DNA of 20,877 nucleotides from Oscillospiraceae bacterium (GTDB lineage: Bacteria > Bacillota > Clostridia > Oscillospirales > Acutalibacteraceae), in NCBI GenBank assembly GCA_029012165.1, contig JAQXLO010000047.1, positions 1-20,877 of the forward strand. Direction: 5' to 3'. Positions 7,727-15,813 of this stretch are shown in pieces (positions within the stretch are counted from its first letter, which is position 1; every line of letters starts with the position of its first letter). A program made the translations under genes and the position numbers. The notes beneath the pieces are model-generated. The model was given only the letters and a program-made list of their open reading frames with translations, did no database searches and had not been told where the DNA came from.

Positions 7727-8943
7727 ACCATGCGAACAACATTCTGTCTGCCTTTCTGGAAAAACGAAAGCGAAACCACTTTCTGTTTTACCTCGTCCCG
7801 TTCGTCGCACTGTCTATCCCGATCGTATACATTCTGCTGACGGGCGGAATCCGTTTTGATGAAGAGTACTACAGTATGCTCTATCTGCTCAACTACGACC
7901 ACGGCTTTCTCGCCAGAGGTTTGGTGGGCGAAGTTTTGACGCATCTCGCCGGCGTGGTCACGCCCGAGGTCCAAAGAACGACGATTTTGGTCTTTACAGG
8001 GCTTTGGGTCATCGGCGCTTCCCTGTGCATCGGCCGAGCCCTGTGCAAGTGTGATACAGAAACAGATCGCTTTTCTCTGACAGCTTTTTTGCTTTTGTTT
8101 TTGTGCCTAATGTCGTTTACCACAGGCACCTGCTACTACGATGACAAACTGGACAAGTTCATTTGGGCACTTACATTTTTCTCTGTATTCTCTGCAGGCA
8201 ATCGCATTCTTCGCTGTATTTTTGTCCCAGTTCTGTCTTTCACGGCCATGCTCTCCAATCCCATTTTCTTTTTTACGTCGATGCCGCTGATTGCCATTAT
8301 CATGTTTGATAAGTTTCAAAAGCAGCACTACTCGCCTGTCGAGGGCATCACAACGATCGGCACCTTCACGCTTTGCGGACTTCTGGGCGTTTATGCGTCC
8401 TATGCACAAGCGCATCTGGGTTTCTCTTCGCCGGATGAGTTTCTCGACTTCTACTTTGCCAATTCCGCCGTACCGCTCAAGCCGGAGGTACGAGAGAATT
8501 TTAAAGTCTGGATCATCGAATATTTCGCCGACTCCCCTGCCGATCTGCTGCGCAATCTCTACAACATCAACGGTGTGCAGTGGGAGGGAAGAACAACCAC
8601 GATTTCGACAACACTCTTTGTGGCCGTGCCCATTCTCACGGTTTTCATTTGGTTCTGGAGTCATACCGTCAAAAATGAAACGAACAAATTCCGCAAGTTT
8701 ATCTTTGCCCTGTGTCCGCTCTCGCTGCTGCTGCTTGTTCCGACCGTTCTGCTGTCTTGGGAAGCGGAAAAATACTACGGCAGTGCCATTTTGGTTCATT
8801 TAAGCCTGCTGATCTATTTTATCGGCGAAAAGGATCCTGCCGTTCTCGCCACACTCGATAAAATCAAAAACATTGTTCGTGAAAAACCGATTCTTCTTCC
8901 CGCATTCTTCGGATGCTATGCGGCGATCTTTATGGTGATATAA
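7723..8943 (+). CDS. Polytopic membrane protein, probable GT-C-type glycosyltransferase
   Basis: A 406-residue protein with roughly nine or ten membrane helices and one long polar loop (about 231-297). Directly after the first helix is RFDEEYYSMLYLL (44-56). An acidic pair at this place in the first outer loop is the catalytic signature of GT-C transferases that use polyprenyl-phosphate sugars. A following NYDHGFLARGLVG (57-69) is also distinctive. I do not recognise the family by name. The ATGA overlap with the kinase stop and a GAGGAGG site at 7706-7712 place it firmly in the operon. Context suggests it uses the lipid-linked sugar made by the preceding genes on the outer membrane face. A flippase or polymerase is the alternative. 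Confidence 0.6.
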   Translation: MNHANNILSAFLEKRKRNHFLFYLVPFVALSIPIVYILLTGGIRFDEEYYSMLYLLNYDHGFLARGLVGEVLTHLAGVVTPEVQRTTILVFTGLWVIGASLCIGRALCKCDTETDRFSLTAFLLLFLCLMSFTTGTCYYDDKLDKFIWALTFFSVFSAGNRILRCIFVPVLSFTAMLSNPIFFFTSMPLIAIIMFDKFQKQHYSPVEGITTIGTFTLCGLLGVYASYAQAHLGFSSPDEFLDFYFANSAVPLKPEVRENFKVWIIEYFADSPADLLRNLYNINGVQWEGRTTTISTTLFVAVPILTVFIWFWSHTVKNETNKFRKFIFALCPLSLLLLVPTVLLSWEAEKYYGSAILVHLSLLIYFIGEKDPAVLATLDKIKNIVREKPILLPAFFGCYAAIFMVI

Positions 8944-8944
8944 T

Positions 8945-9958
8945 ATGGAAAAGACAAAAAAGACTTTATGTGTTCCCCAAGAAAACAGGCGATCAGTCGG
9001 CACATTTCTATTTGTATTCATTTTTTTGCTGATCAAATACCTTGCATTCTCCGACATTCTGAAAACCTCTTTCCCATGGTTCGGCATGGACACGCTTTTT
9101 GAAAGTCCAAAGAGCATCATGTTCCTTGTGCTGGCGGTCTGTCTGGTGTTTCTTTATACCATTTTGCTGCATCGACTGCAGAAAAGCGTGCAAGACGCCG
9201 TTCTTTTGCTCGCAGTGTTTGTTGCCGACCCGTTTATTCCGCTGTGCTTCTGCTCGCTTCGCTCCCTGATCATCGGCGTCGCACTTGTTGCTTTGCTCCT
9301 GTCGTTCCCCTATATCAGCTGCAAAGTCGGCGTCATTCTCACGGGTATATTGACTTTTTTTGCAGCGTTTCTCGAGCCGTCTGCCGTATTCGGTCTGCTG
9401 TCCGTCGCTGCCTTTGCGCCATACATCTACTACTGCTTGCTCAACAAATCTGCAAAGGGGGATGTCCTTTTCTCCATCCCGCCTCTGACGGTGCTTGGCG
9501 GCATTCTTGTGGGACATTTTTCGACGAACTTGTGCAATAAAATCAATAATCTTTTGTATTCCGGTCTCGACGTCCGCTTTGCGGCAAACAAAACCGTTTT
9601 ATATGTGTTCCTCGCCGTAGTTGTCGTCTTGGAGATCCTGTTTTTCCGTGCGTGCCTTCGCTCCCGCTCCATGCAGGGAAACGGCGGCGTCCTTGCGCTA
9701 TGTATTGCACTGTGCGCACTGCCCATTGTCGGCTTCGTTCTGCAAAAGGGATATCTCAGCTTTTCCACGCTGACCCTGTCCTTTTCCCTGTCGATACTTC
9801 TTCTGCGCCAAGCGGACGTGGAACCAGCAAGAAAGCTTGCCGACAATCAAAACATCCCGCTTGCTTTACTGCTGATGCTGCTTTTGTCCGCACTGTGCAA
9901 GCCCCTGTTTATGAACGGGACGGATCTTTTGAGTGCGATGCTCGACTTCGCACCGTAA
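8945..9958 (+). CDS. Polytopic membrane protein of unknown function
   Basis: A 337-residue protein made almost wholly of hydrophobic segments (about nine or ten helices, e.g. 21-37, 58-75, 80-95 and a C-terminal one near 311-325) with a short basic N-terminus. No catalytic motif is evident: there is no clear GT-C acidic pair, Wzx/Wzy signature or acyltransferase motif. It starts one base after the preceding stop and has almost no ribosome site of its own, so translation is probably coupled and the two membrane proteins may form a complex. Last gene before the 9968-10011 terminator. Function is not assigned; a partner subunit, flippase or second transferase would fit. Confidence 0.6.
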   Translation: MEKTKKTLCVPQENRRSVGTFLFVFIFLLIKYLAFSDILKTSFPWFGMDTLFESPKSIMFLVLAVCLVFLYTILLHRLQKSVQDAVLLLAVFVADPFIPLCFCSLRSLIIGVALVALLLSFPYISCKVGVILTGILTFFAAFLEPSAVFGLLSVAAFAPYIYYCLLNKSAKGDVLFSIPPLTVLGGILVGHFSTNLCNKINNLLYSGLDVRFAANKTVLYVFLAVVVVLEILFFRACLRSRSMQGNGGVLALCIALCALPIVGFVLQKGYLSFSTLTLSFSLSILLLRQADVEPARKLADNQNIPLALLLMLLLSALCKPLFMNGTDLLSAMLDFAP

Positions 9959-9967
9959 CAACTTGAC

Positions 9968-10011
9968 AAAAATCCCCTTTCGACAGTTCATTGTCTGAAA
10001 GGGGATTTTTT
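9968..10011. terminator. Bidirectional intrinsic terminator between convergent operons
   Basis: AAATCCCCTTTCGACA (9969-9984) pairs with TGTCTGAAAGGGGATTT with one bulged base, around a six-base loop, and ends in a T-run (10006-10011). On the other strand the stem is followed by ATTTTTGTC, so it can also stop the minus-strand radical SAM operon, whose last stop codon is at 10018. Confidence 0.9.
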
Positions 10012-10017
10012 CGCTCC

Positions 10018-11946
10018 TCACGGAAAGCGGTTTAGATAGGCAATCTCGATATCGCTGTCCATGGTTTTTTCCATATATCGGCCGTACCAGACATTTTCCC
10101 GTGCATACTGCGCCCACGTTTTCTTTTGCGAGGCACGGTACGTTACGTCCATGCGGCGCTTGACGGGGAAGCGGCACTGCTTGTCAAACAGGCTGTCAAA
10201 ATACTGCTTCCAGTCGTATCGGAACGTACACGTTTTCTTCTGCTTTTCGGGCAAGGCGATGCTCTCTTTTTGGTAGAGAATCAAATCCTCCAGCGCCTCG
10301 TCGGCCGTATAGTGCGTGTGCAAAAAGTGCGAAATCTCGTCGAACACGGCGTCCAGCTGTGCCGCACAGCAAAGGAACAGTCCCTCCTCAAACGGCCAGT
10401 AAATGTCGCCGAAGCGAGGGTCGGTGAAATATAAATCGCTCTGTTCGGCGAGGAACGGCCGTATGGTGGCGCACACCTCGTCGAACAGCCGCTTGATTGT
10501 CCGGCTCTCGTTCTCAATCCAGTCATACAACGACAGGTAAAAGTCCTCGTAGGCGACCTGCCGTGCCTTGCGCAGGTACACCGCAATATAGCGGAGCAGT
10601 CCCATACAGTGCATACTCTGCACGCAAATGGAAATGCGCAACGCTTTTTCCCACGCTTGCTCGGACATCGTATCGGTCGAGACGACAATTTCCGAGCAGG
10701 AGCCGATGCTGTTGTCCGATGAAATCTGTCCGTGGTTGAGCCGCAGGTGCGAGCGAATCGTGCGCACATGGTACCGCTCGAGCATCTCGGGCGTGCAGTA
10801 CGTCGTGTTCGGCAACAGCTCACAGCGGAAAACGTTAATCAAGCTGTGCTGTCCCGCCTCGATAATGCGAAACAGTCCGCGGCAAAAGCTCTCGAGTGTT
10901 TCCTCGGGGAAGCCGAGAATGACGTCGGTATAGGTATAGATCCCGTTTTTGCGGTAGGTCTGATAGAGCCCTTCGAGATTGTCCATGCCCATGTTTTCCC
11001 GTCCGATGACCTTCAAAACCTTCGGCTCCATCGACTGCACCGCAATGGAAACCGCCTTGTTCAGATCCACGGCGTGCAGCTTTTGGTTGATGCGCAGTGT
11101 GCGCTCGTTTTTGTTTTTTGTGGCAATGGTTTCAAACCGTTGCGGATAGCCGTACTGCTTTTTGAGTCGGACGACATAGTCCACAAATTCCTCGTCTCTC
11201 TCGAGGATGCCGAAGTTGGAGTCGGCGCAGTAGCAGTAGCTAATCGAATGCTCCGCCATCCACAAAAGCTCCGCCTTCACCTTTTCCTCGGGGAAGCGCA
11301 GCACTTTTTTCTGCCCGCCGCCCCAGTAGCAATAGATACAACTGTACGGACAGCCGCGGTTCGTTTCGATAACGGCGTCGAACTGCGTGCCTTTCAAATG
11401 CGGATCGTTGAGAATCCCGTCAAAATAGCCGAGCGTATAGGGCGACGGATAGTCGTCCAAGGAGGTCGGTGCGCACTTGGGCGTTTGGTGCAGTGCGTCG
11501 CCGTTGCGGAAAGAGATGTTGTTGACCGTCGAGAGGTCGTCCCCGTCCCGAAGCGCACGCAAAAGACGGCAGGTCGTTTGCTCGCCCTCGCCGTGCGTCA
11601 GAATATCCACAAACGCATTCTCCCGCAGCAGCGCCATATCCTCGGAGACCTGCGGCCCGCCGAACACAATCCGGCAATCCGGCCACTGCGCTTTCACAGC
11701 GGCGGCAAGGGCGAGATTGTACTCAATATTCCACATATAGCTTGAAAAAGCAACGAGAAACGGACTGTCCATTTCCCGAACCGCCTCCTGCACGGGAAGC
11801 TGCCGAAAAACGAATTTGCCGAGGCGGTAGTGCGCTCGGATATCCTCGAACTGAAACGAATACGCAGCGATTGCACCGACGGCATAGGGCAAAAACACGG
11901 AGTTGGAAAGCATCTGGCTTGCCTGCACGAAGTATATGTTTTTCAT
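10018..11946 (-). CDS. Cobalamin-type radical SAM protein, paralogue D
   Basis: A 642-residue cytoplasmic protein. Residues 1-180 form a B12-binding-like Rossmann region with SPFLVAFSSYMWNIEYN at 61-77 and GEGE at 119-122. The radical SAM domain carries ETNRGCPYSCIYCYWG with the [4Fe-4S] cysteines 199, 203 and 206, CADSNFG at 240-246 and ILGFPEET at 343-350. A roughly 200-residue C-terminal region includes EEGLFL at 520-525 and ends in ARENVWYGR. It lacks the DxHxxG cobalamin-ligand motif, as many class B radical SAM enzymes do, so cofactor use is inferred. The ATG overlaps the stop of paralogue C by four bases and AAGGAG precedes it. Last gene of the array. It has Tyr-Trp after the third cysteine where A and B have Asp-Trp. 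Substrate unknown. Confidence 0.88.
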   Translation of the reverse strand: MKNIYFVQASQMLSNSVFLPYAVGAIAAYSFQFEDIRAHYRLGKFVFRQLPVQEAVREMDSPFLVAFSSYMWNIEYNLALAAAVKAQWPDCRIVFGGPQVSEDMALLRENAFVDILTHGEGEQTTCRLLRALRDGDDLSTVNNISFRNGDALHQTPKCAPTSLDDYPSPYTLGYFDGILNDPHLKGTQFDAVIETNRGCPYSCIYCYWGGGQKKVLRFPEEKVKAELLWMAEHSISYCYCADSNFGILERDEEFVDYVVRLKKQYGYPQRFETIATKNKNERTLRINQKLHAVDLNKAVSIAVQSMEPKVLKVIGRENMGMDNLEGLYQTYRKNGIYTYTDVILGFPEETLESFCRGLFRIIEAGQHSLINVFRCELLPNTTYCTPEMLERYHVRTIRSHLRLNHGQISSDNSIGSCSEIVVSTDTMSEQAWEKALRISICVQSMHCMGLLRYIAVYLRKARQVAYEDFYLSLYDWIENESRTIKRLFDEVCATIRPFLAEQSDLYFTDPRFGDIYWPFEEGLFLCCAAQLDAVFDEISHFLHTHYTADEALEDLILYQKESIALPEKQKKTCTFRYDWKQYFDSLFDKQCRFPVKRRMDVTYRASQKKTWAQYARENVWYGRYMEKTMDSDIEIAYLNRFP

Positions 11947-13877
11947 ACGTCCGTCTCCTTATCGATGTACTGCACATTTTTTCCGATCATTTTGTTGGTT
12001 CTCTTGCCGTGCCAAAGAATGTTTTTGGTATATTCCTGCAGATTCTCCGTCCCGCAGCACGAAATGCGCAATGTATGGCGCAGACGGTTTGGCTGTACGG
12101 GGCTGAGCTCGCAAATGTTTTCAAAGTATCTGTGCCAGTCGAATTCGAGCGCAATGATGCAATCTGTCACGGACGGGCACAGAATGATATTTTTTTGATA
12201 GACCAGCAAATCCGTAAAGTGGTCTTGACGGACAAACAACGGGCGCAGAAAGCTCTCGATTTCCGTCCAAAAGTCCTCCCATGCCAGCACGGTGTACAGA
12301 AACAGCCCCTCCTTGAACTGGAGATAGGCGTCGCTCACCCGCTCGTCGTAGAAGCTCAAGGTCCCTTTGCCCTCGGAAAAGCTGTCCACCTGTGCGCATA
12401 CGGTATCGAGAATCCCCTTGACCGTCACGCTCTGCGTCTCAATCCAGCGATACAGGGAGCGGTAAAACGCTGCGTAGGACATTCCCTGCGCACGGCGCAA
12501 ATACACCGCAAGGAAGCGCAAAATACCGAACGAGTGGTAGCTCTGTACCACGCTCGCCAAGCGCATCGCATCCCGCCATTCGGCGGCGGACAGCGTGTCG
12601 GTCGAGACGATTACATCGGAACGGGAGCCGAAGCTGTCCTCGGCAGTGCGTTTGCTGTGAAACTGACAGAGTGTGGATGTGACCGTTTTAATATTGTACT
12701 TTTGCCGTGTCTGCTGTTGATACAGCACCGTATTCGGCAGCACCTCACACGGATGGACGTTGACGGAGTTGTGCTGTCCGCTTTCGATGGCGTAAAACAA
12801 CCCGTTGCAAAAGCTCTCGAACGTCTCCCCCGGCAGACCGAGAATCAAGTCGGTATAGGTGGACATCCCCGCTTCCCGGTACTGTGTCATCTGTTTTTTG
12901 AAATCCTGTACGGAAATGTTTTTTCGCCCGATATTGTCCAGTACCGTCGGCGAAAAGCTCTGCACAGCCAAGCTGATGCCGCAATTCATATCGGCGCTTT
13001 CGAGCTTTTGGCAAATGCGAAAAACCGTATCGTTCTTGTTTTTTGCGGCGGTTGTCTCGAATTTTATCGGATATCCTGTTTCCTTTTTGAGCGAAACGAT
13101 ATAGTCGGCAATCTGCATATCCCGCTCGAGAATCCCGAAATTGGAGTCTGCGCAGATACAATAGACGATTTTGTGACGGGACATCCAGTCGAGGTCTGCC
13201 CGGATGCGCTCCATCGGAAACGGGCGAAAGCGATCCTCTGTCCCCGCCCATGTACAGTAGATGCACCCGTACGGACAGCCTCGGTTGGTTTCCAGAACGG
13301 TACAAAACTCCATATCTCGATTGGCAGGGTCATCGACAATGCTGTCCAAAAGTCCAGAAGCGTAGGCGGACGGAAACTGCGACAAATCCTTGTACAGTCG
13401 CTTTTGTGTGCGCACAATCTGCGCACCGTCCCTGTACGAGAGATTCGCCACCGTGTCGAGCGGCGTGCCGTCCTGCAAAGCGCAGAGCAGTTCATAGAAC
13501 GTTTGCTCGCCCTCGCCGTGCAGGAGAATGTCGATATAGCCGTAGCGTTCCAAATACTCCGTGTCGTCGGGTATCTGCGGTCCGCCGAATACAATCCGGC
13601 AATCGGGATACTGCGCTTTCACGGCCGCCGCTAAGGCGAGATTGTACTCGATGTTCCACATATAGCTTGAAAAGCCGACCAAAAACGGCGAGTGCATCTG
13701 CGAGAGAACATCGGCGATCGGGTCTTTTTTGTACACAAAATCCCCGAGCGCATAGTTTGTGCGAACCGCATCGAACTGCCACGCATAGCAGGCGAGTGCG
13801 GCGACGGTATAGGGTAAATACACGGAGCCGGAGAGCACATTGCTCGGCTGAACAAGAACAATATTCTTTTTCAACAA
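11943..13877 (-). CDS. Cobalamin-type radical SAM protein, paralogue C
   Basis: 644 residues with the same three-part plan. The B12-binding-like region has SPFLVGFSSYMWNIEYN at 63-79 and GEGE at 121-124. The iron-sulfur cysteines are 201, 205 and 208 in ETNRGCPYGCIYCTWAG, with CADSNFG at 242-248 and ILGLPGET at 345-352. The C-terminal region has FKEGLFL and VYQK and ends ...NILWHGK. The start is a TTG (two in a row at 13877 and 13874), supported by GGGAGG about six bases before the first; no nearby ATG fits. It is closest to paralogue D in residues 63-103 but much less alike in the C-terminal region. Gap of 18 bases after paralogue B. Confidence 0.87.
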   Translation of the reverse strand: MLKKNIVLVQPSNVLSGSVYLPYTVAALACYAWQFDAVRTNYALGDFVYKKDPIADVLSQMHSPFLVGFSSYMWNIEYNLALAAAVKAQYPDCRIVFGGPQIPDDTEYLERYGYIDILLHGEGEQTFYELLCALQDGTPLDTVANLSYRDGAQIVRTQKRLYKDLSQFPSAYASGLLDSIVDDPANRDMEFCTVLETNRGCPYGCIYCTWAGTEDRFRPFPMERIRADLDWMSRHKIVYCICADSNFGILERDMQIADYIVSLKKETGYPIKFETTAAKNKNDTVFRICQKLESADMNCGISLAVQSFSPTVLDNIGRKNISVQDFKKQMTQYREAGMSTYTDLILGLPGETFESFCNGLFYAIESGQHNSVNVHPCEVLPNTVLYQQQTRQKYNIKTVTSTLCQFHSKRTAEDSFGSRSDVIVSTDTLSAAEWRDAMRLASVVQSYHSFGILRFLAVYLRRAQGMSYAAFYRSLYRWIETQSVTVKGILDTVCAQVDSFSEGKGTLSFYDERVSDAYLQFKEGLFLYTVLAWEDFWTEIESFLRPLFVRQDHFTDLLVYQKNIILCPSVTDCIIALEFDWHRYFENICELSPVQPNRLRHTLRISCCGTENLQEYTKNILWHGKRTNKMIGKNVQYIDKETDV

Positions 13878-13895
13878 TCCGTCCCTCCCTCGTAT

Positions 13896-15800
13896 TTACT
13901 TCTGTAAATAGCGAATGTCGGAAATGATATTCTGACCGCCCTTTCTGCCGAACCAAATCGTCTTTTGGGCGTACTGCCTGAAATCGGGCGATACGTCCGA
14001 AGCGTCCAAAAGGATGCGGTTGTGCGCCCTGCGCAGCGGAGCATAGCCCTTGGCATAGATTGCGGAGAAAAAGGCGTAGAAGTCATAATCCAAATCGAGC
14101 GTAATGCGGCGCTCATAGGGCGTTTTCACGACCGCCTTTTGGTAGCGCAGCAAATCGTCAAACAAGTCGTCCTCGTCAAAGTAGCTTTTCAAAAACGCGG
14201 TCAGCTGTGCATAAAACGTGTCGTAGTCCAAAACCACATGGAGAAAAACGCCCTCCTCCAAAGGCCACGTCAAGTCGCCGAACTGCGGCACGGTACAGGT
14301 CAAAGACCCGTCGCCCGCTAAGATTTCGGTATATTTGTCAGACAGCCAGCGGTGCTGTTTGCCCAAAACGCTCTCGGGGTTGTCCTGCGCCCATGCGATC
14401 AGCGCCTCGTAGAAATCCATGTACTGCACATTTTTCTCGTAGTACAGATAAATAGCGATACACTGCAGCAGTCCGAGATTGTGGAATGTGCGGACAAAGA
14501 CGGACAGGATATTGCACCGAATCCACATTTCCGGCGTCATACTGCAAGTGGACACCACAATATCCGAATACTCCCGAATCGCCTGCGCATCGGGGACAAC
14601 ATGGTACTGATGCTGTTCGGTGCGCACGGAGCGGATGGCGTACTTTTCGATATAATCCGGGTCACTCATGATGGAGTTTTTCAACAGCTCGCAGTTAAAG
14701 AAATTGATCGCCATGTGCTGCCCGCACTCGAGCAGATTCTCAATACCGTCCCGAAACGTCTGATACGATTCGCCCGGCAAGCCGAGGATAATCTCCGAGT
14801 AGGCGGGAATACCGTTGCTGTTGTAGAGCATCATCAGCTCGTGGAACTTTTCGAGCGGCATATTTTTGCGGTAAATGTTGTCCAAAACCGACTGCGTCAT
14901 CGACTGGAACGACAGCGTTGCACCCTTGCTCATCCCCGAATCGTTGATGCGCTTGTTGATACGGAACACGGTCTCGGGATTGTTCTTGGAGTAGGTCGCC
15001 TGAAACTTTTGCGGATAGCCGGTCTGTTCATGCTTTTGGATCATGTAGTCGATAAATTCTTCGTCACGGGCAAACAGACCAAAGTTTGCGTCTGAGCAGT
15101 AGCAGTACTCGATTTTGTGTTCGCTCATCCAGTCGATTTCCGCTTTGACCATGGCGGCGTCGAACTGCTTGACCTTTGCCTTGATGTTGCCCCAGTCGCA
15201 GAACGCACAGCGGTTCGGACAGCCTCGATTGGTTTCCAGAATTGCGGAAAACGACAGCGGCTCGGTTTCGACCAGCTCGTCAAACAGCCCTTTCAGATAT
15301 GGCGACACACGCTCGGGAATCCCTGTGATTTCACGGGCGGTTCTCGTCACAACGCCGTCCTTTTTGTACACAAGAGCGGGGACGTTCTCGATGTCTTCCT
15401 CGCCGACGAGCGAGAGCAACAGCCGCAAAAAGCTCTCCTCGCCCTCGCCGAGAAGCATGTAGTCGCAATAGTCTGTCCGAATCACGTCGTCCTTTTCGTG
15501 AACCTGATGTCCACCGAACACGATACGGCACTGCGGAAACGCTTCCTTCACCGCCTTCGCCAGCGCCTTGTTGTACTCATAGTTCCAAACATAGCAGGAA
15601 AAGCCGACCAAAAACGGGTCGTCCATCGAGGACACCACATCGGCAATGTCTGTCTTTTTATAGGTGAATGCGCCGAACCGATAGTGCTTTTGCACCGTTT
15701 CGTTTTCAAATGCGTACGCAATCAGCGAGCCTGCCGCATAGGGAAAGTAAATGGAATTTCCGTATTGCGAATTGGGCTGTACCATATAGATCTTGTTCAC
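13896..15800 (-). CDS. Cobalamin-type radical SAM protein, paralogue B
   Basis: 634 residues. The N-terminal B12-binding-like region has DPFLVGFSCYVWNYEYN at 61-77, VFGGHQVHEKDD near 94-105 and GEGE at 118-121. Iron-sulfur cysteines are 194, 198 and 201 in ETNRGCPNRCAFCDWGN. CSDANFG lies at 235-241 and ILGLPGES follows in the later part of the barrel. The C-terminal region has LEEGVFL and LLRYQK and ends KTIWFGRKGGQN. The start is GTG at 15800, with AAGGGGG eight or so bases ahead. It begins 13 bases after the stop of paralogue A, so the two are co-transcribed. Family as for its neighbours; reaction and substrate unknown. Confidence 0.87.
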   Translation of the reverse strand: MNKIYMVQPNSQYGNSIYFPYAAGSLIAYAFENETVQKHYRFGAFTYKKTDIADVVSSMDDPFLVGFSCYVWNYEYNKALAKAVKEAFPQCRIVFGGHQVHEKDDVIRTDYCDYMLLGEGEESFLRLLLSLVGEEDIENVPALVYKKDGVVTRTAREITGIPERVSPYLKGLFDELVETEPLSFSAILETNRGCPNRCAFCDWGNIKAKVKQFDAAMVKAEIDWMSEHKIEYCYCSDANFGLFARDEEFIDYMIQKHEQTGYPQKFQATYSKNNPETVFRINKRINDSGMSKGATLSFQSMTQSVLDNIYRKNMPLEKFHELMMLYNSNGIPAYSEIILGLPGESYQTFRDGIENLLECGQHMAINFFNCELLKNSIMSDPDYIEKYAIRSVRTEQHQYHVVPDAQAIREYSDIVVSTCSMTPEMWIRCNILSVFVRTFHNLGLLQCIAIYLYYEKNVQYMDFYEALIAWAQDNPESVLGKQHRWLSDKYTEILAGDGSLTCTVPQFGDLTWPLEEGVFLHVVLDYDTFYAQLTAFLKSYFDEDDLFDDLLRYQKAVVKTPYERRITLDLDYDFYAFFSAIYAKGYAPLRRAHNRILLDASDVSPDFRQYAQKTIWFGRKGGQNIISDIRYLQK

Positions 15801-15813
15801 CGAAAATTCCCCC

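Noticed and set aside
11742..13634. Long open frame of 630 codons on the plus strand opposite radical SAM copies C and D, with similar long frames at 10732-11745 and 16066-17820.
   Set aside because: They are antisense shadows of conserved radical SAM coding frames, with Arg/His/Gln-rich translations, no recognisable domains and no ribosome sites.
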